Of a stretch of 5,595 nucleotides of DNA, positions 1 through 5,595 are shown piece after piece. Under the pieces are notes generated by a model. That model did no database searches, was not told where the DNA came from, and saw only the letters and a program-made list of their open reading frames with translations. A program made the position numbers and the translations under genes. This stretch comes from an uncultured Bacillota bacterium (GTDB taxonomy: Bacteria > Bacillota > Clostridia > Christensenellales > QAND01), in assembly GCA_905208455.1 (NCBI GenBank), contig CAJLPK010000092.1:1-5595 (forward strand), written 5' to 3'. Each line of letters opens with the position of its first letter. Within the stretch, counting starts at the first letter, position 1.

Positions 1-142
1 CCTTTTGGTATGTTTCCACGGCATTTTTTGTTTTCGTCCCGAAGATGCCGTCTGCTGTGCCGCAGGCATATCCCTTTTCATTCAGCATCAACTGCACCAG
101 CTCTACGGCTTCTCCTCTGCTCCCGCTTTTGATTTGCTGCAT
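1..142 (-). CDS. Peptidoglycan-binding domain protein, N-terminal part only (probable endolysin or cell-wall hydrolase)
   Basis: I translated this reading frame by hand. It starts with ATG at 142-140 and stays open for 47 codons to the window edge, so the C-terminal part is missing. Residues 7-47 match the PG_binding_1 repeat (the SleB/endolysin-type wall-binding fold): GSRGEAV at 7-13, Q17 and L20, NEKGY at 21-25, DGIFG at 31-35, T38, AV at 41-42 and YQ at 45-46. That domain binds peptidoglycan non-covalently and is normally joined to a hydrolase. An ideal AAGGAGG lies 7 bases before the start and overlaps the stop of the preceding gene, which fixes this start. Coming straight after the tail-fibre genes, the protein is probably a phage lysin (amidase, muramidase or peptidase), but the catalytic part is outside the window, so the enzyme type is unknown. 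A virion-associated wall-binding protein or a host-type hydrolase is also possible. The domain is clear; the full function is inferred. Confidence 0.85.
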   Translation of the reverse strand, partial: MQQIKSGSRGEAVELVQLMLNEKGYACGTADGIFGTKTKNAVETYQK

Positions 143-149
143 TGTGTTT

Positions 150-156
150 CCTCCTT
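150..156 (-). promoter_or_regulatory. Ribosome binding site of the peptidoglycan-binding gene
   Basis: On the minus strand this reads AAGGAGG, followed by 7 bases (AAACACA) and then ATG at 142-140. Its first two A residues are the last two bases of the TAA stop of the 133-residue protein, so termination and re-initiation are physically adjacent. It shows that the short frame running off the left edge is a real gene. Confidence 0.85.
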
Positions 157-556
157 ACAGCTCCTCTGCGCCTTCCAATATGCTTACGTCTGCCCCCAGC
201 CTGTCATACAAGCCCTTTCGCACATCCTCCTCTATCCACAGCGTCACCTTGGTATCAGGCCCTATGTTCTTGGGCTCCGGCACGAACGCTTCCAGTTGCT
301 GCAGGCTCATCCCCGCCAGCTCTGCGCGCTCCTCCTCTGTCAGGCTCTCTTTTCCGGACAGTTCCCGGTATCGCGCGATTTTTTCCTGGTTTGCCGCAGT
401 CTCCGCCTTTTCCTGTTCCCGGTACTGCTTGTCCGCGTAATGCGCAATGTAGATGTGGCATTGCCCCAGGTCATAGTCGTACACCACTGTACGGATGCGG
501 TGGTACTGTCCTACATACGCTCCGTTGTCTCCCGTGATTTGTTTTCCTAACGCCAT
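155..556 (-). CDS. Small phage protein of unknown function, downstream of the tail fibre (133 aa)
   Basis: I do not recognise a named family. Residues 1-45 look like a small beta-rich unit (DNGAYVGQYHRIRTV at 10-24, then CHIYIAHYAD at 33-42). The YHRI pattern is one I associate, from memory and without a search, with small proteins encoded near tail-fibre genes of Firmicute phages. Residues 43-90 are highly charged and rich in E, K, R, A and Q and should be helical or a short coiled coil. Residues 91-133 (PEPKNIGPDTKV, then an acidic tail ending in EGAEEL) may form a second small unit. There is no signal peptide, membrane segment or cysteine cluster, so it is not a holin. It starts with ATG 8 bases after AGGAGG, lies 12 bases after the fibre gene and 12 bases before the wall-binding gene, and so shares their transcript. 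Plausible roles are a baseplate or fibre accessory protein or a fibre chaperone; neither is shown by the sequence. The gene itself is secure, the function is not. Confidence 0.8.
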   Translation of the reverse strand: MALGKQITGDNGAYVGQYHRIRTVVYDYDLGQCHIYIAHYADKQYREQEKAETAANQEKIARYRELSGKESLTEEERAELAGMSLQQLEAFVPEPKNIGPDTKVTLWIEEDVRKGLYDRLGADVSILEGAEEL

Positions 557-564
557 CTGTATCC

Positions 565-570
565 CCTCCT
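565..570 (-). promoter_or_regulatory. Ribosome binding site of the 133-aa protein
   Basis: The minus strand reads TAGGAGGGGATACAG and then ATG at 556-554. The AGGAGG core is 8 bases from the start and shares two bases with the TAG stop of the fibre gene (571-569). The fit is close to the ideal anti-16S sequence and selects this start. Confidence 0.85.
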
Positions 571-1492
571 AATATTTGATGATGTAATGCTGGGCTATGT
601 ACGGCTGCATCAACGAGCCTGCGTCCGTGTGCCCGCCCAGCGGCGTGCCGTATTGGAACGTGCCGGATGGGCTTTCCAGTTCTCCGCCGTGGAAAAAGCG
701 GGCTTCCGTTTCCGGCTCAGGCTTGCTGACATAAAAAGCGCCGAATATGCCCGGCTCTATGCCGCCTGTGATGGCGATTTTGGCGTACGCCTCCTCCGAC
801 AGCGCAAACTGTCCGTCTGCTGCGCCGCCCTTGCCTGCCAGCGGATAGGTACCGTTGGCTCCTACCGGCACGCGGCCCGTTACATCCGGCACGTTGAACG
901 TTGTGCTGCCGTCCCCCTGCCCGTAGGTTGTGCCCAGCACAGAAAACAGGTTTGCATACGTAGTGCGGCTCACCGCCTGCCCGTTGCACAAAAGCCAGCC
1001 ATCCGGCGGTGTATTTCCGGGCCAGATCTCTATGATTCCCGGCGTATTATAATAGTCATTTTTTTGTGAGATCCTGTATGATACCTGATGAATGTCTGAA
1101 ATTGCGAGCTCCCCACACACATATGTTGCCATCGCAAACTCATAGATCAAGCCATCCTCGTTTATATCCTCTTGTACAAGAGCCGGCAATGGATCCCCGA
1201 CTTGTGTCGTAAAATATGCCGGCGTTTCCGTGTTTGCCATATCGATCCTTAAGATCAGTCTTCCTTGTTTGTCGCCTGATGTGCTAAGATTTGCCGTTAC
1301 AGTTTCGTCATCTATCGCAACCTCTCTTCCGCAAATGACGATCCTGCCGGTCGCTATCCTAATTTGATTTGCCCCGATTATTGTACATTCCGCCCCTTGA
1401 ATAACAGCGGATACGCCCATGAACGCATTGTATAAAACGGCGTCATCCGTTGGCTGTACCGCGCTCTTGTCGTACTGTTTTAGCGTTACCAT
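569..1492 (-). CDS. Phage tail fibre / receptor-binding protein with a Tail Collar domain (307 aa)
   Basis: This is a probable host-recognition protein of the tail tip. Residues 1-140 form an N-terminal part (PTDDAVLYNAFMG at 14-26, IRIATGRIVICGREV at 44-58) resembling the beta-rich attachment region of clostridial phage tail proteins; this part would dock to the baseplate. Residues 151-212 are a clear phage Tail Collar domain: PGIIEIWPG, then PPDGWLLCNGQAVSR at 162-176, Y179, LFSVLGTTYG at 182-191, and FNVPDVTGRVPVG at 199-211. Residues 213-307 are Gly-rich and end in QPYIAQHYIIKY, the usual collar-protein end, in which the final beta strand completes the fold. ATG at 1492-1490 overlaps the TAA stop of the hub gene by 7 bases and has GAGG 6 bases upstream. 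Base composition changes sharply at about 1042, exactly where the collar domain starts. Such proteins usually form trimers on the virion; the receptor cannot be read from sequence. The collar assignment is firm, the receptor-binding role is inferred. Confidence 0.92.
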   Translation of the reverse strand: MVTLKQYDKSAVQPTDDAVLYNAFMGVSAVIQGAECTIIGANQIRIATGRIVICGREVAIDDETVTANLSTSGDKQGRLILRIDMANTETPAYFTTQVGDPLPALVQEDINEDGLIYEFAMATYVCGELAISDIHQVSYRISQKNDYYNTPGIIEIWPGNTPPDGWLLCNGQAVSRTTYANLFSVLGTTYGQGDGSTTFNVPDVTGRVPVGANGTYPLAGKGGAADGQFALSEEAYAKIAITGGIEPGIFGAFYVSKPEPETEARFFHGGELESPSGTFQYGTPLGGHTDAGSLMQPYIAQHYIIKY

Positions 1493-2598
1493 GTTTTCCC
1501 TCTTCTCTGAAATTGCAATATGCTCGTTAAGTCCGTTCTTGCATATCCAAATGTAAGCGTTTTTACATCGTTTACTATGGAAACACTTGTAAGCCTCGAT
1601 TTGTATGTTTTCCCTTCATGCAAAATTTGTGCATATCCTCCAATATCCGTGATCCCCATTTTTACCAAGCTGTCGCTATCTGAAACAGATATGGATATTT
1701 CCCGGCTATCAGCATTTGGCTTTAGCACCTCTTTTGCTTTTTCCATCCATACGCTATCGCTTGGGTACTTGTCTGTTGTGTTGTATCCCGTGCCAATATC
1801 GCTGTAAGTCATCATCAATGGAGGCTTTACATGTGATAGGTTATAGTTTGGCGGCGTTGTTTCTGCAATGCTCCCGTCATCATTTAACGCATACCACCTT
1901 GTCACAATCTCTTCGTTTTCATCCTTAAAAAACAGCTTGACAACGTTATATTGTTCTCCGTCCCCGTCAAGGTTGAATGTCTTGGATATGATATTGGGCA
2001 AGTCTGCTTCGATTGTTTTTCCCTCTTTGTTATTTTTTCCAATGACAAAAGAAAGAGCTTTTGCCTGCGGATCAAACTCGCAAGACACTACAATTCCGTT
2101 TGACTGCATGGCCGATATTGCGTAATCATACATTCCCATTGTCTGCGGCATTTCAGGATCTCTTGTTTCCCCGATTGGCGTTTCTGAGGTCGTCCTTATC
2201 TCTATGCCTGAATAGCTTGGGGGGATGCTTTCGTCCCCCTGGTATGAAGTTGCAAGGAAATATGCCAGCCACCCCTCTATTGTGTCATATTCCGTTATGT
2301 ACCCTTGCGTTGTAAATGTTCTGTCCATCAAGGACAATAAGGGCTTTACGGTGATTTGCAATAAAGCGTTCTTTTCTTGCAAAAAGCCATACAATATGCC
2401 TTGGAAAGCTACGTTCCCGGCATTGTCTGTTATGTGTACAAGCTGATACTGCTTTAGTCCGCCAATGCTTTGCAAGCAAGTGATTGTTGAGCTGTTTAGC
2501 GATAGATAATCAAAGGAAATGTCCGGCGGCGTTATGGAAGAATGCCCAATCAGGTTGAATTGATTATCAAAAATTTCCGCTTTATACAGTTTTTGCAC
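1486..2598 (-). CDS. Baseplate hub / tail-associated protein, Tal- or Gp37-like (370 aa)
   Basis: This protein is probably the hub that closes the tail tube below the Dit ring and connects it to the fibres. The opening (YKAEIFDNQFNLIGHSSI at 5-22) and the strands to about 90 (YQLVHITDNAG at 51-61, FQGILYGFL at 65-73, ITVKPLLSLMDR at 82-93) resemble the first domain of gp27-fold hub proteins. The end (KSRLTSVSIVNDVKTLTFGYARTDL, residues 333-357) is the typical closing strand pair of Siphovirus Gp37/Tal-like proteins. I rely on these motifs and on gene position, as the family diverges strongly. At 370 residues it is a short version: no peptidase, lysozyme or other catalytic motif follows the hub domains, unlike the long Tal proteins of many lactococcal or staphylococcal phages. 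The start is GTG at 2598-2596, 17 bases inside the Dit gene, chosen because GGAGG lies 9 bases upstream and the first downstream ATG is at codon 91. A different baseplate protein cannot be fully excluded. Confidence 0.78.
   Translation of the reverse strand: MQKLYKAEIFDNQFNLIGHSSITPPDISFDYLSLNSSTITCLQSIGGLKQYQLVHITDNAGNVAFQGILYGFLQEKNALLQITVKPLLSLMDRTFTTQGYITEYDTIEGWLAYFLATSYQGDESIPPSYSGIEIRTTSETPIGETRDPEMPQTMGMYDYAISAMQSNGIVVSCEFDPQAKALSFVIGKNNKEGKTIEADLPNIISKTFNLDGDGEQYNVVKLFFKDENEEIVTRWYALNDDGSIAETTPPNYNLSHVKPPLMMTYSDIGTGYNTTDKYPSDSVWMEKAKEVLKPNADSREISISVSDSDSLVKMGITDIGGYAQILHEGKTYKSRLTSVSIVNDVKTLTFGYARTDLTSILQFQRRGKTW
1498..1503 (-). promoter_or_regulatory. Ribosome binding site of the collar-domain fibre gene
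   Basis: The minus strand reads AGAGGG followed by AAAAC and ATG at 1492-1490. The site lies inside the last codons of the hub gene, so the fibre is probably translated both by coupling and by direct ribosome binding. It is weaker than the two downstream sites but well spaced. Confidence 0.7.
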
Positions 2599-3409
2599 TT
2601 TGTCTTACCTCCACAAACGCATTGACCTCGGAGATCCCGGCGTTCAATACCCTGAGGATCGAAGACCCGGGCGGTATCATGATGAATCTGGCCGTGGAGA
2701 AATTACTATATTGATACAAATCCCTAACATATACGTTGTTTGTCGTGTACTCTGCTATTTCTAAGCTTGCCGGGTCGCTGTCTATGACGATTTTTCTGCC
2801 CTCCGGAATGTCCACGGATACTGCTCCATCCGCTACAATTTCTCCGTTTTGAATCAGCGCCCATCTGGGATTGGATACCGGCCCGAAAATATGGATGACA
2901 CAGCTTGACTGTACCGTTCCTATGTTTTGGATCGACATATCCCCGGCTGTTGCCTCCGCGTATGTGTATGGGTATGTATACGGGTATACCTTGCCGTCTC
3001 CAACGCTGGGATTGGATTTGATAAATGTTCTATCGCTGTGCCAAAGAGACTTTCGATAAAAAGACACGGTACAAACAAGCTGCCCGCTTGTATTCTCAAG
3101 CTCACCCTTTGTCATTGACTGTAGGATGCAATCCGTTTCATACCATGTTTCCAACGGAGAATACATCAGAACTAAGTCGTCTGTTATGAACCGGATAAAC
3201 TCTTTGTATTGTTGGTACCCGGCAAACCTCATTTCACCGCTTACAACCATCTGTGCTGCATAATGATACGTATCGACGTATTGGTCGCCCATCCGGGCAA
3301 ATTCTATGGTTTCCTCAAAGCCCAGGCCGTCCGGCACGCTGAAAAAAGCGTCCCGGCGCATTAAGTCGAACGCTTCTCCGCGGCTGTTCATCAGCTTGAA
3401 TTTTCTCAT
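2582..3409 (-). CDS. Distal tail protein, Dit-like (275 aa)
   Basis: Dit proteins form the hexameric ring that joins the tail tube to the baseplate hub. Here residues 1-120 would be the N-terminal ring domain: KFKLMNSRGEAFDL at 3-16, then GLGFEETIEF at 28-37 and GDQYV at 41-45, followed by FAGYQQYKEFIRFI at 62-75 and Y83 with W89. A tyrosine-rich linker VYPYTYPYTY at 141-150 leads into a C-terminal beta domain (NIGTVQSSCVIHIFGPVSNP at 162-181, VDIPEGRKIVIDSDP at 199-213, FIMIPPGSSILRV at 242-254) of the galectin-like type seen in this family. The length is near the roughly 250 residues of SPP1-type Dit, so no extra carbohydrate-binding module is inserted. ATG at 3409-3407 overlaps the tape measure stop as ATGA. 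The upstream SD is poor (GGGG, 11 bases away), so translation probably depends on coupling. The reading frame is open further upstream to 3595, but that part lies wholly within the tape measure gene and is not used. The assignment rests on motifs plus position between tape measure and hub. Confidence 0.87.
   Translation of the reverse strand: MRKFKLMNSRGEAFDLMRRDAFFSVPDGLGFEETIEFARMGDQYVDTYHYAAQMVVSGEMRFAGYQQYKEFIRFITDDLVLMYSPLETWYETDCILQSMTKGELENTSGQLVCTVSFYRKSLWHSDRTFIKSNPSVGDGKVYPYTYPYTYAEATAGDMSIQNIGTVQSSCVIHIFGPVSNPRWALIQNGEIVADGAVSVDIPEGRKIVIDSDPASLEIAEYTTNNVYVRDLYQYSNFSTARFIMIPPGSSILRVLNAGISEVNAFVEVRQSAKTV
2608..2612 (-). promoter_or_regulatory. Ribosome binding site of the hub gene, supporting a GTG start
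   Basis: The minus strand reads GTGGAGGTAAGACAAA and then GTG at 2598-2596. GGAGG is 9 bases from this codon. The site is embedded in the codons for the last residues of Dit (VEVRQSAKTV), so one stretch serves as both coding sequence and ribosome entry point. It decides for the GTG start. Confidence 0.8.
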
Positions 3410-5595
3410 CTGTACACCATCCCCAGCTCCCTGTTTACCATACGGGCCACGCGCTTTGCATCCGCCGCGGTGAACTGCCCGTTGTTGATGGTGATGCCCA
3501 CATGGACCGTGTTTCCGCCGCTGCCCTGCACCGCCTGCCTTTGCCTTGTCGTCATCGGGATGACGGTGGCCCGCCCGCTCTGTACGCTCAGCCATTCCGG
3601 CCCCTCCTCGCCTACCACGGCAAGCCCGTTTCTCAGCGTGCCGCCGTCTGCAAAGCCTTGGATCGAAATGCCCGGAAGGCCCAGGTTTTTCATTGTCGTA
3701 TTGACGGGACCCAACAATTTATCCAACGCCGTTTGAACAGGCCCCCGCTTATGATCCAGGCTTGTTTTCAAGTTGTCTCCAAAGCCTGTCCCGGCATCCG
3801 TCCCCGCTCCCTTTGCATCTTCTTCAAACTCCGTAAGAGAGCTTTTATAGCTGTCCTCTTCGCCGTTTAACGCGCTGTCAAAATCTTCTTGTCCATCTTC
3901 TACGGCTGTCGTGGCGTCTGTGGCCGCTGTGCCCACTGCGCCGAACCCGTTTGTTGATGCCCCCGAAATTTTTGAAGAATCCACACCTATACTGTCCGCT
4001 GTTGAATTGAACTCCGCTCCAAAATCATCGACTTGCTTTTGGGCCTCTTCTACCGCGTCCTCCGTTGCGGAGACCGCCTGCTGCTGTGTCCCGAATGCCA
4101 GCGTGAGCTTTAGGGCCTCGTCTCTTACTTCCGGCGACAGCATGTTTAAGTTTCCATACTGCCCATACAGCTTTTGCAGTTCTTCAACGTCTTTCCCTGT
4201 CAGCTCAAGGGCACGTGCACGGATTTTGTTTTCTTCAGCCTGTGCCGCTGCATGGTCATCCTTTGCTTTTTTCAAGTCCTGTTCCGCTTTTACCAGCGCC
4301 TCAGCCTTTGCCGTCAGCAAATCATAGCTTGCCTGCGCCAAAGCCATATCCTTTAGTTCCTTGATATAGTCCTCCAGGCTTTGTGCGCTGTCCTTTGTCA
4401 GCCTGCCATTTTCCCCGATTTTTAAGTTCAAATCCGGATACTTGCTATTCAGCTGATCCACCAAGCCGGCCAGCGTTTCTTTTTTCTCTGCATTTAGGTC
4501 TTCAGCATTGTTCAGATCCAATACCTTTTGCAGGATCACGGCTTGCGCATTTGCATTGTTGATAGTGCTTTCTGCATCCTCTTGTGCAACTGCAATCGCC
4601 TCTCTAGACTTCTCCGCTGATTCCTGTACGGCTCGCACATATTTGTTTGTTGTCTTTTCCGCGTTTAACAGACCGACTACAAGCCCTGTTAGCGCCACAG
4701 TAATGCCGGCAATAGTACCAATCATCCCCCCGCCAGGAACTCCACTCAGCGTCGACATTGCTTTGCTTAAAAAGCCGGTGTTGGATGCCGCGTCCACAGC
4801 CGGCTTTATCATCTTGGAAATGCCCTTTGCTGCGGAGGAGACCCCCTTTGTCACGCTTGACGCCACCTTGGCCACCGGGGAAAGCGCCGCCGAAAACGCC
4901 AGCACCTTGACCGTCGTTTCCTTTACCTCCGGCGATAAATCATTGAACCAGTCCACCATGTCCGATACCGCGTCCACAATATCCGTCATGATAGGCTGTA
5001 CGGTGTCCGCCAGCTTTGCCATGGACTTTTGCAGCTCCAGGTTGGCCTTTTTGCCCTCCACCAGCTCGCTGTTCGTGTCCCTCCAGCCGTTGTAGGTATC
5101 CGCCAGGCCCGCCTTGGCCAGCGTTTCCAGCACATAGTTTTGCTTGTCCGCTTCCGTTGTGCATGCGGACAGGCCCTTTGAGAAGCTTTCCGCGCCGATG
5201 CCCAGCCTGTCCAGCAGCTCCCCGAACTGGCCCGTTGCTTCTCCCGTGGCCAGCGTTTCCTGCAAGCTGTCCGCCAGGCTTTCTATTTTCATCGTATCCG
5301 GGAACCTGAGATACGCGCCCGTTAGGTTTTCCACGGCTTTTTGCAGGTTGCTTTCGGTAAACCCTGCCTGCAGGAGGTTGGCGGTCGCCTCCACGGCGCT
5401 GTCCGTCTCGTCGCTGGCAATGGCAAAATCCTCCCATGCCTGCCGGGCCGTGTCCACGGATACCTTGTGCTCCTTGGCGTTTTGGTCCAATTTGGATAAA
5501 TCAGAGCGCAATTCCTCGGTGCTGTCCACCGTGCTCAGCGCCGCCGTGCCCAGGCCCAATATGCCCGCTGTCACGGGGGCCAGCTTGCTGCTCAC
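3406..5595 (-). CDS. Phage tail tape measure protein, N-terminus cut off by the window (729 aa visible)
   Basis: This is the tail-length ruler and assembly scaffold, located inside the tail tube. Visible residues 5-29 (LAPVTAGILGLGTAALSTVD, then STEEL) match the stretch found shortly after the start of such proteins, so a few tens of residues are probably missing. The GTG at the edge (5595-5593) is likely an internal Val codon, since a start there could not be supported by an upstream site. Residues 50-245 carry the conserved tape measure region (AVEATANLLQAGFT at 67-80, SPEVKETTVKVLAFSAALSP at 221-240). Residues 291-310 form a hydrophobic stretch, the likely membrane-interacting segment. Residues 315-525 are charged and Ala-rich with predicted long helices and coiled coil. 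The C-terminus has the signature GFADGG at 647-652, VGEEGPEWL at 661-669 and ATVIPM at 676-681. No lytic transglycosylase or peptidase motif is seen. The stop TGA overlaps the Dit start. The central part is poorer in G+C than the ends. Confidence 0.95.
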   Translation of the reverse strand: MSSKLAPVTAGILGLGTAALSTVDSTEELRSDLSKLDQNAKEHKVSVDTARQAWEDFAIASDETDSAVEATANLLQAGFTESNLQKAVENLTGAYLRFPDTMKIESLADSLQETLATGEATGQFGELLDRLGIGAESFSKGLSACTTEADKQNYVLETLAKAGLADTYNGWRDTNSELVEGKKANLELQKSMAKLADTVQPIMTDIVDAVSDMVDWFNDLSPEVKETTVKVLAFSAALSPVAKVASSVTKGVSSAAKGISKMIKPAVDAASNTGFLSKAMSTLSGVPGGGMIGTIAGITVALTGLVVGLLNAEKTTNKYVRAVQESAEKSREAIAVAQEDAESTINNANAQAVILQKVLDLNNAEDLNAEKKETLAGLVDQLNSKYPDLNLKIGENGRLTKDSAQSLEDYIKELKDMALAQASYDLLTAKAEALVKAEQDLKKAKDDHAAAQAEENKIRARALELTGKDVEELQKLYGQYGNLNMLSPEVRDEALKLTLAFGTQQQAVSATEDAVEEAQKQVDDFGAEFNSTADSIGVDSSKISGASTNGFGAVGTAATDATTAVEDGQEDFDSALNGEEDSYKSSLTEFEEDAKGAGTDAGTGFGDNLKTSLDHKRGPVQTALDKLLGPVNTTMKNLGLPGISIQGFADGGTLRNGLAVVGEEGPEWLSVQSGRATVIPMTTRQRQAVQGSGGNTVHVGITINNGQFTAADAKRVARMVNRELGMVYR

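Noticed and set aside
143..154. Terminator or promoter in the gap between the 133-aa gene and the wall-binding gene
   Set aside because: The gap is only 12 bases and is filled by the ribosome binding site and spacer; there is no hairpin or promoter-like spacing.
5..550. Plus-strand open frame of 181 codons at the left edge
   Set aside because: It runs antisense across two genes with strong ribosome binding sites and has a Cys/Leu/His-rich translation typical of a shadow frame.
587..1069. Plus-strand open frame of 160 codons opposite the collar domain
   Set aside because: The Arg/Cys/Ala-rich translation is the reverse of the G+C-rich collar-domain codons; the minus strand has an unmistakable collar motif.
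2976..2989. Two GTATAC palindromes two bases apart, as a possible operator or protein-binding site
   Set aside because: They are fully explained by the repeated Tyr-Thr-Tyr and Tyr-Pro codons in the Dit linker, and no promoter or gene start lies nearby.
2582..3595. A longer 337-residue version of the Dit-like protein starting at 3595
   Set aside because: The extra 62 residues lie entirely inside the tape measure gene, are of low-quality composition (Arg/Gly/His-rich out-of-frame translation), and the ATG at 3409 gives the classic ATGA overlap and a Dit-like N-terminus.
4508..5095. Plus-strand open frame of 195 codons opposite the tape measure gene
   Set aside because: It is the antisense of a clear tape measure coding region, with Ser/Ala/Thr-rich low-complexity content that mirrors the sense codons, and I see no matching neighbour gene on that strand.
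4940..5437. Second minus-strand frame of 165 codons within the tape measure gene
   Set aside because: It is an out-of-frame Gly/Arg/Gln-rich translation inside conserved tape measure sequence and arises from high G+C codon bias.
5593..5595. GTG at the right edge as the true start of the tape measure protein
   Set aside because: It is simply the last complete codon in the window; the sequence that would hold a ribosome binding site is absent, and tape measure proteins usually have several tens of residues before this hydrophobic N-terminal motif.

Overview
This window is a piece of a tailed-phage (siphovirus-type) structural module, either from a free phage or a prophage. Every gene is on the minus strand, so the biological order runs from the right edge to the left: tape measure protein (truncated at the right edge), distal tail protein (Dit-like), a baseplate hub / tail-associated protein (Tal/Gp37-like), a collar-domain tail fibre or receptor-binding protein, a small protein of unknown function, and the first 47 codons of a protein that opens with a peptidoglycan-binding domain (truncated at the left edge).

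The host is most likely a Firmicute, and a clostridial gut-type bacterium fits best. The gene order is the canonical one for siphophages of Gram-positive hosts. Start codons are mostly preceded by strong AGGAGG-type Shine-Dalgarno sequences, and base composition is moderate but uneven. Nothing visible gives a genus, and no integrase, attachment site or bacterial gene is present to decide between phage and prophage.

Layout: 3406-5595 is the tape measure protein, which sets tail length. 2582-3409 is Dit, which overlaps the tape measure stop by ATGA and forms the ring at the tail tip. 1486-2598 is the hub that would sit under Dit; it starts with GTG inside the Dit gene. 569-1492 is the fibre or adhesin, overlapping the hub gene by 7 bases. 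155-556 is a 133-residue protein of unknown function. 1-142 begins a cell-wall-binding protein, probably an endolysin or other wall hydrolase, which marks the step from tail-tip genes to lysis genes. The genes are packed with overlaps or 12-base gaps, with no room for internal promoters or terminators, and read as one late operon.

No stretch above 20 bases is non-coding. No RNA gene, CRISPR array, insertion sequence, terminator or promoter was found. I do not see an undescribed system here. The points most worth a second look are the N-terminally placed wall-binding domain at the left edge, the small unknown protein beside it, and sharp shifts in base composition at domain borders inside the fibre and tape measure genes, which suggest module exchange.
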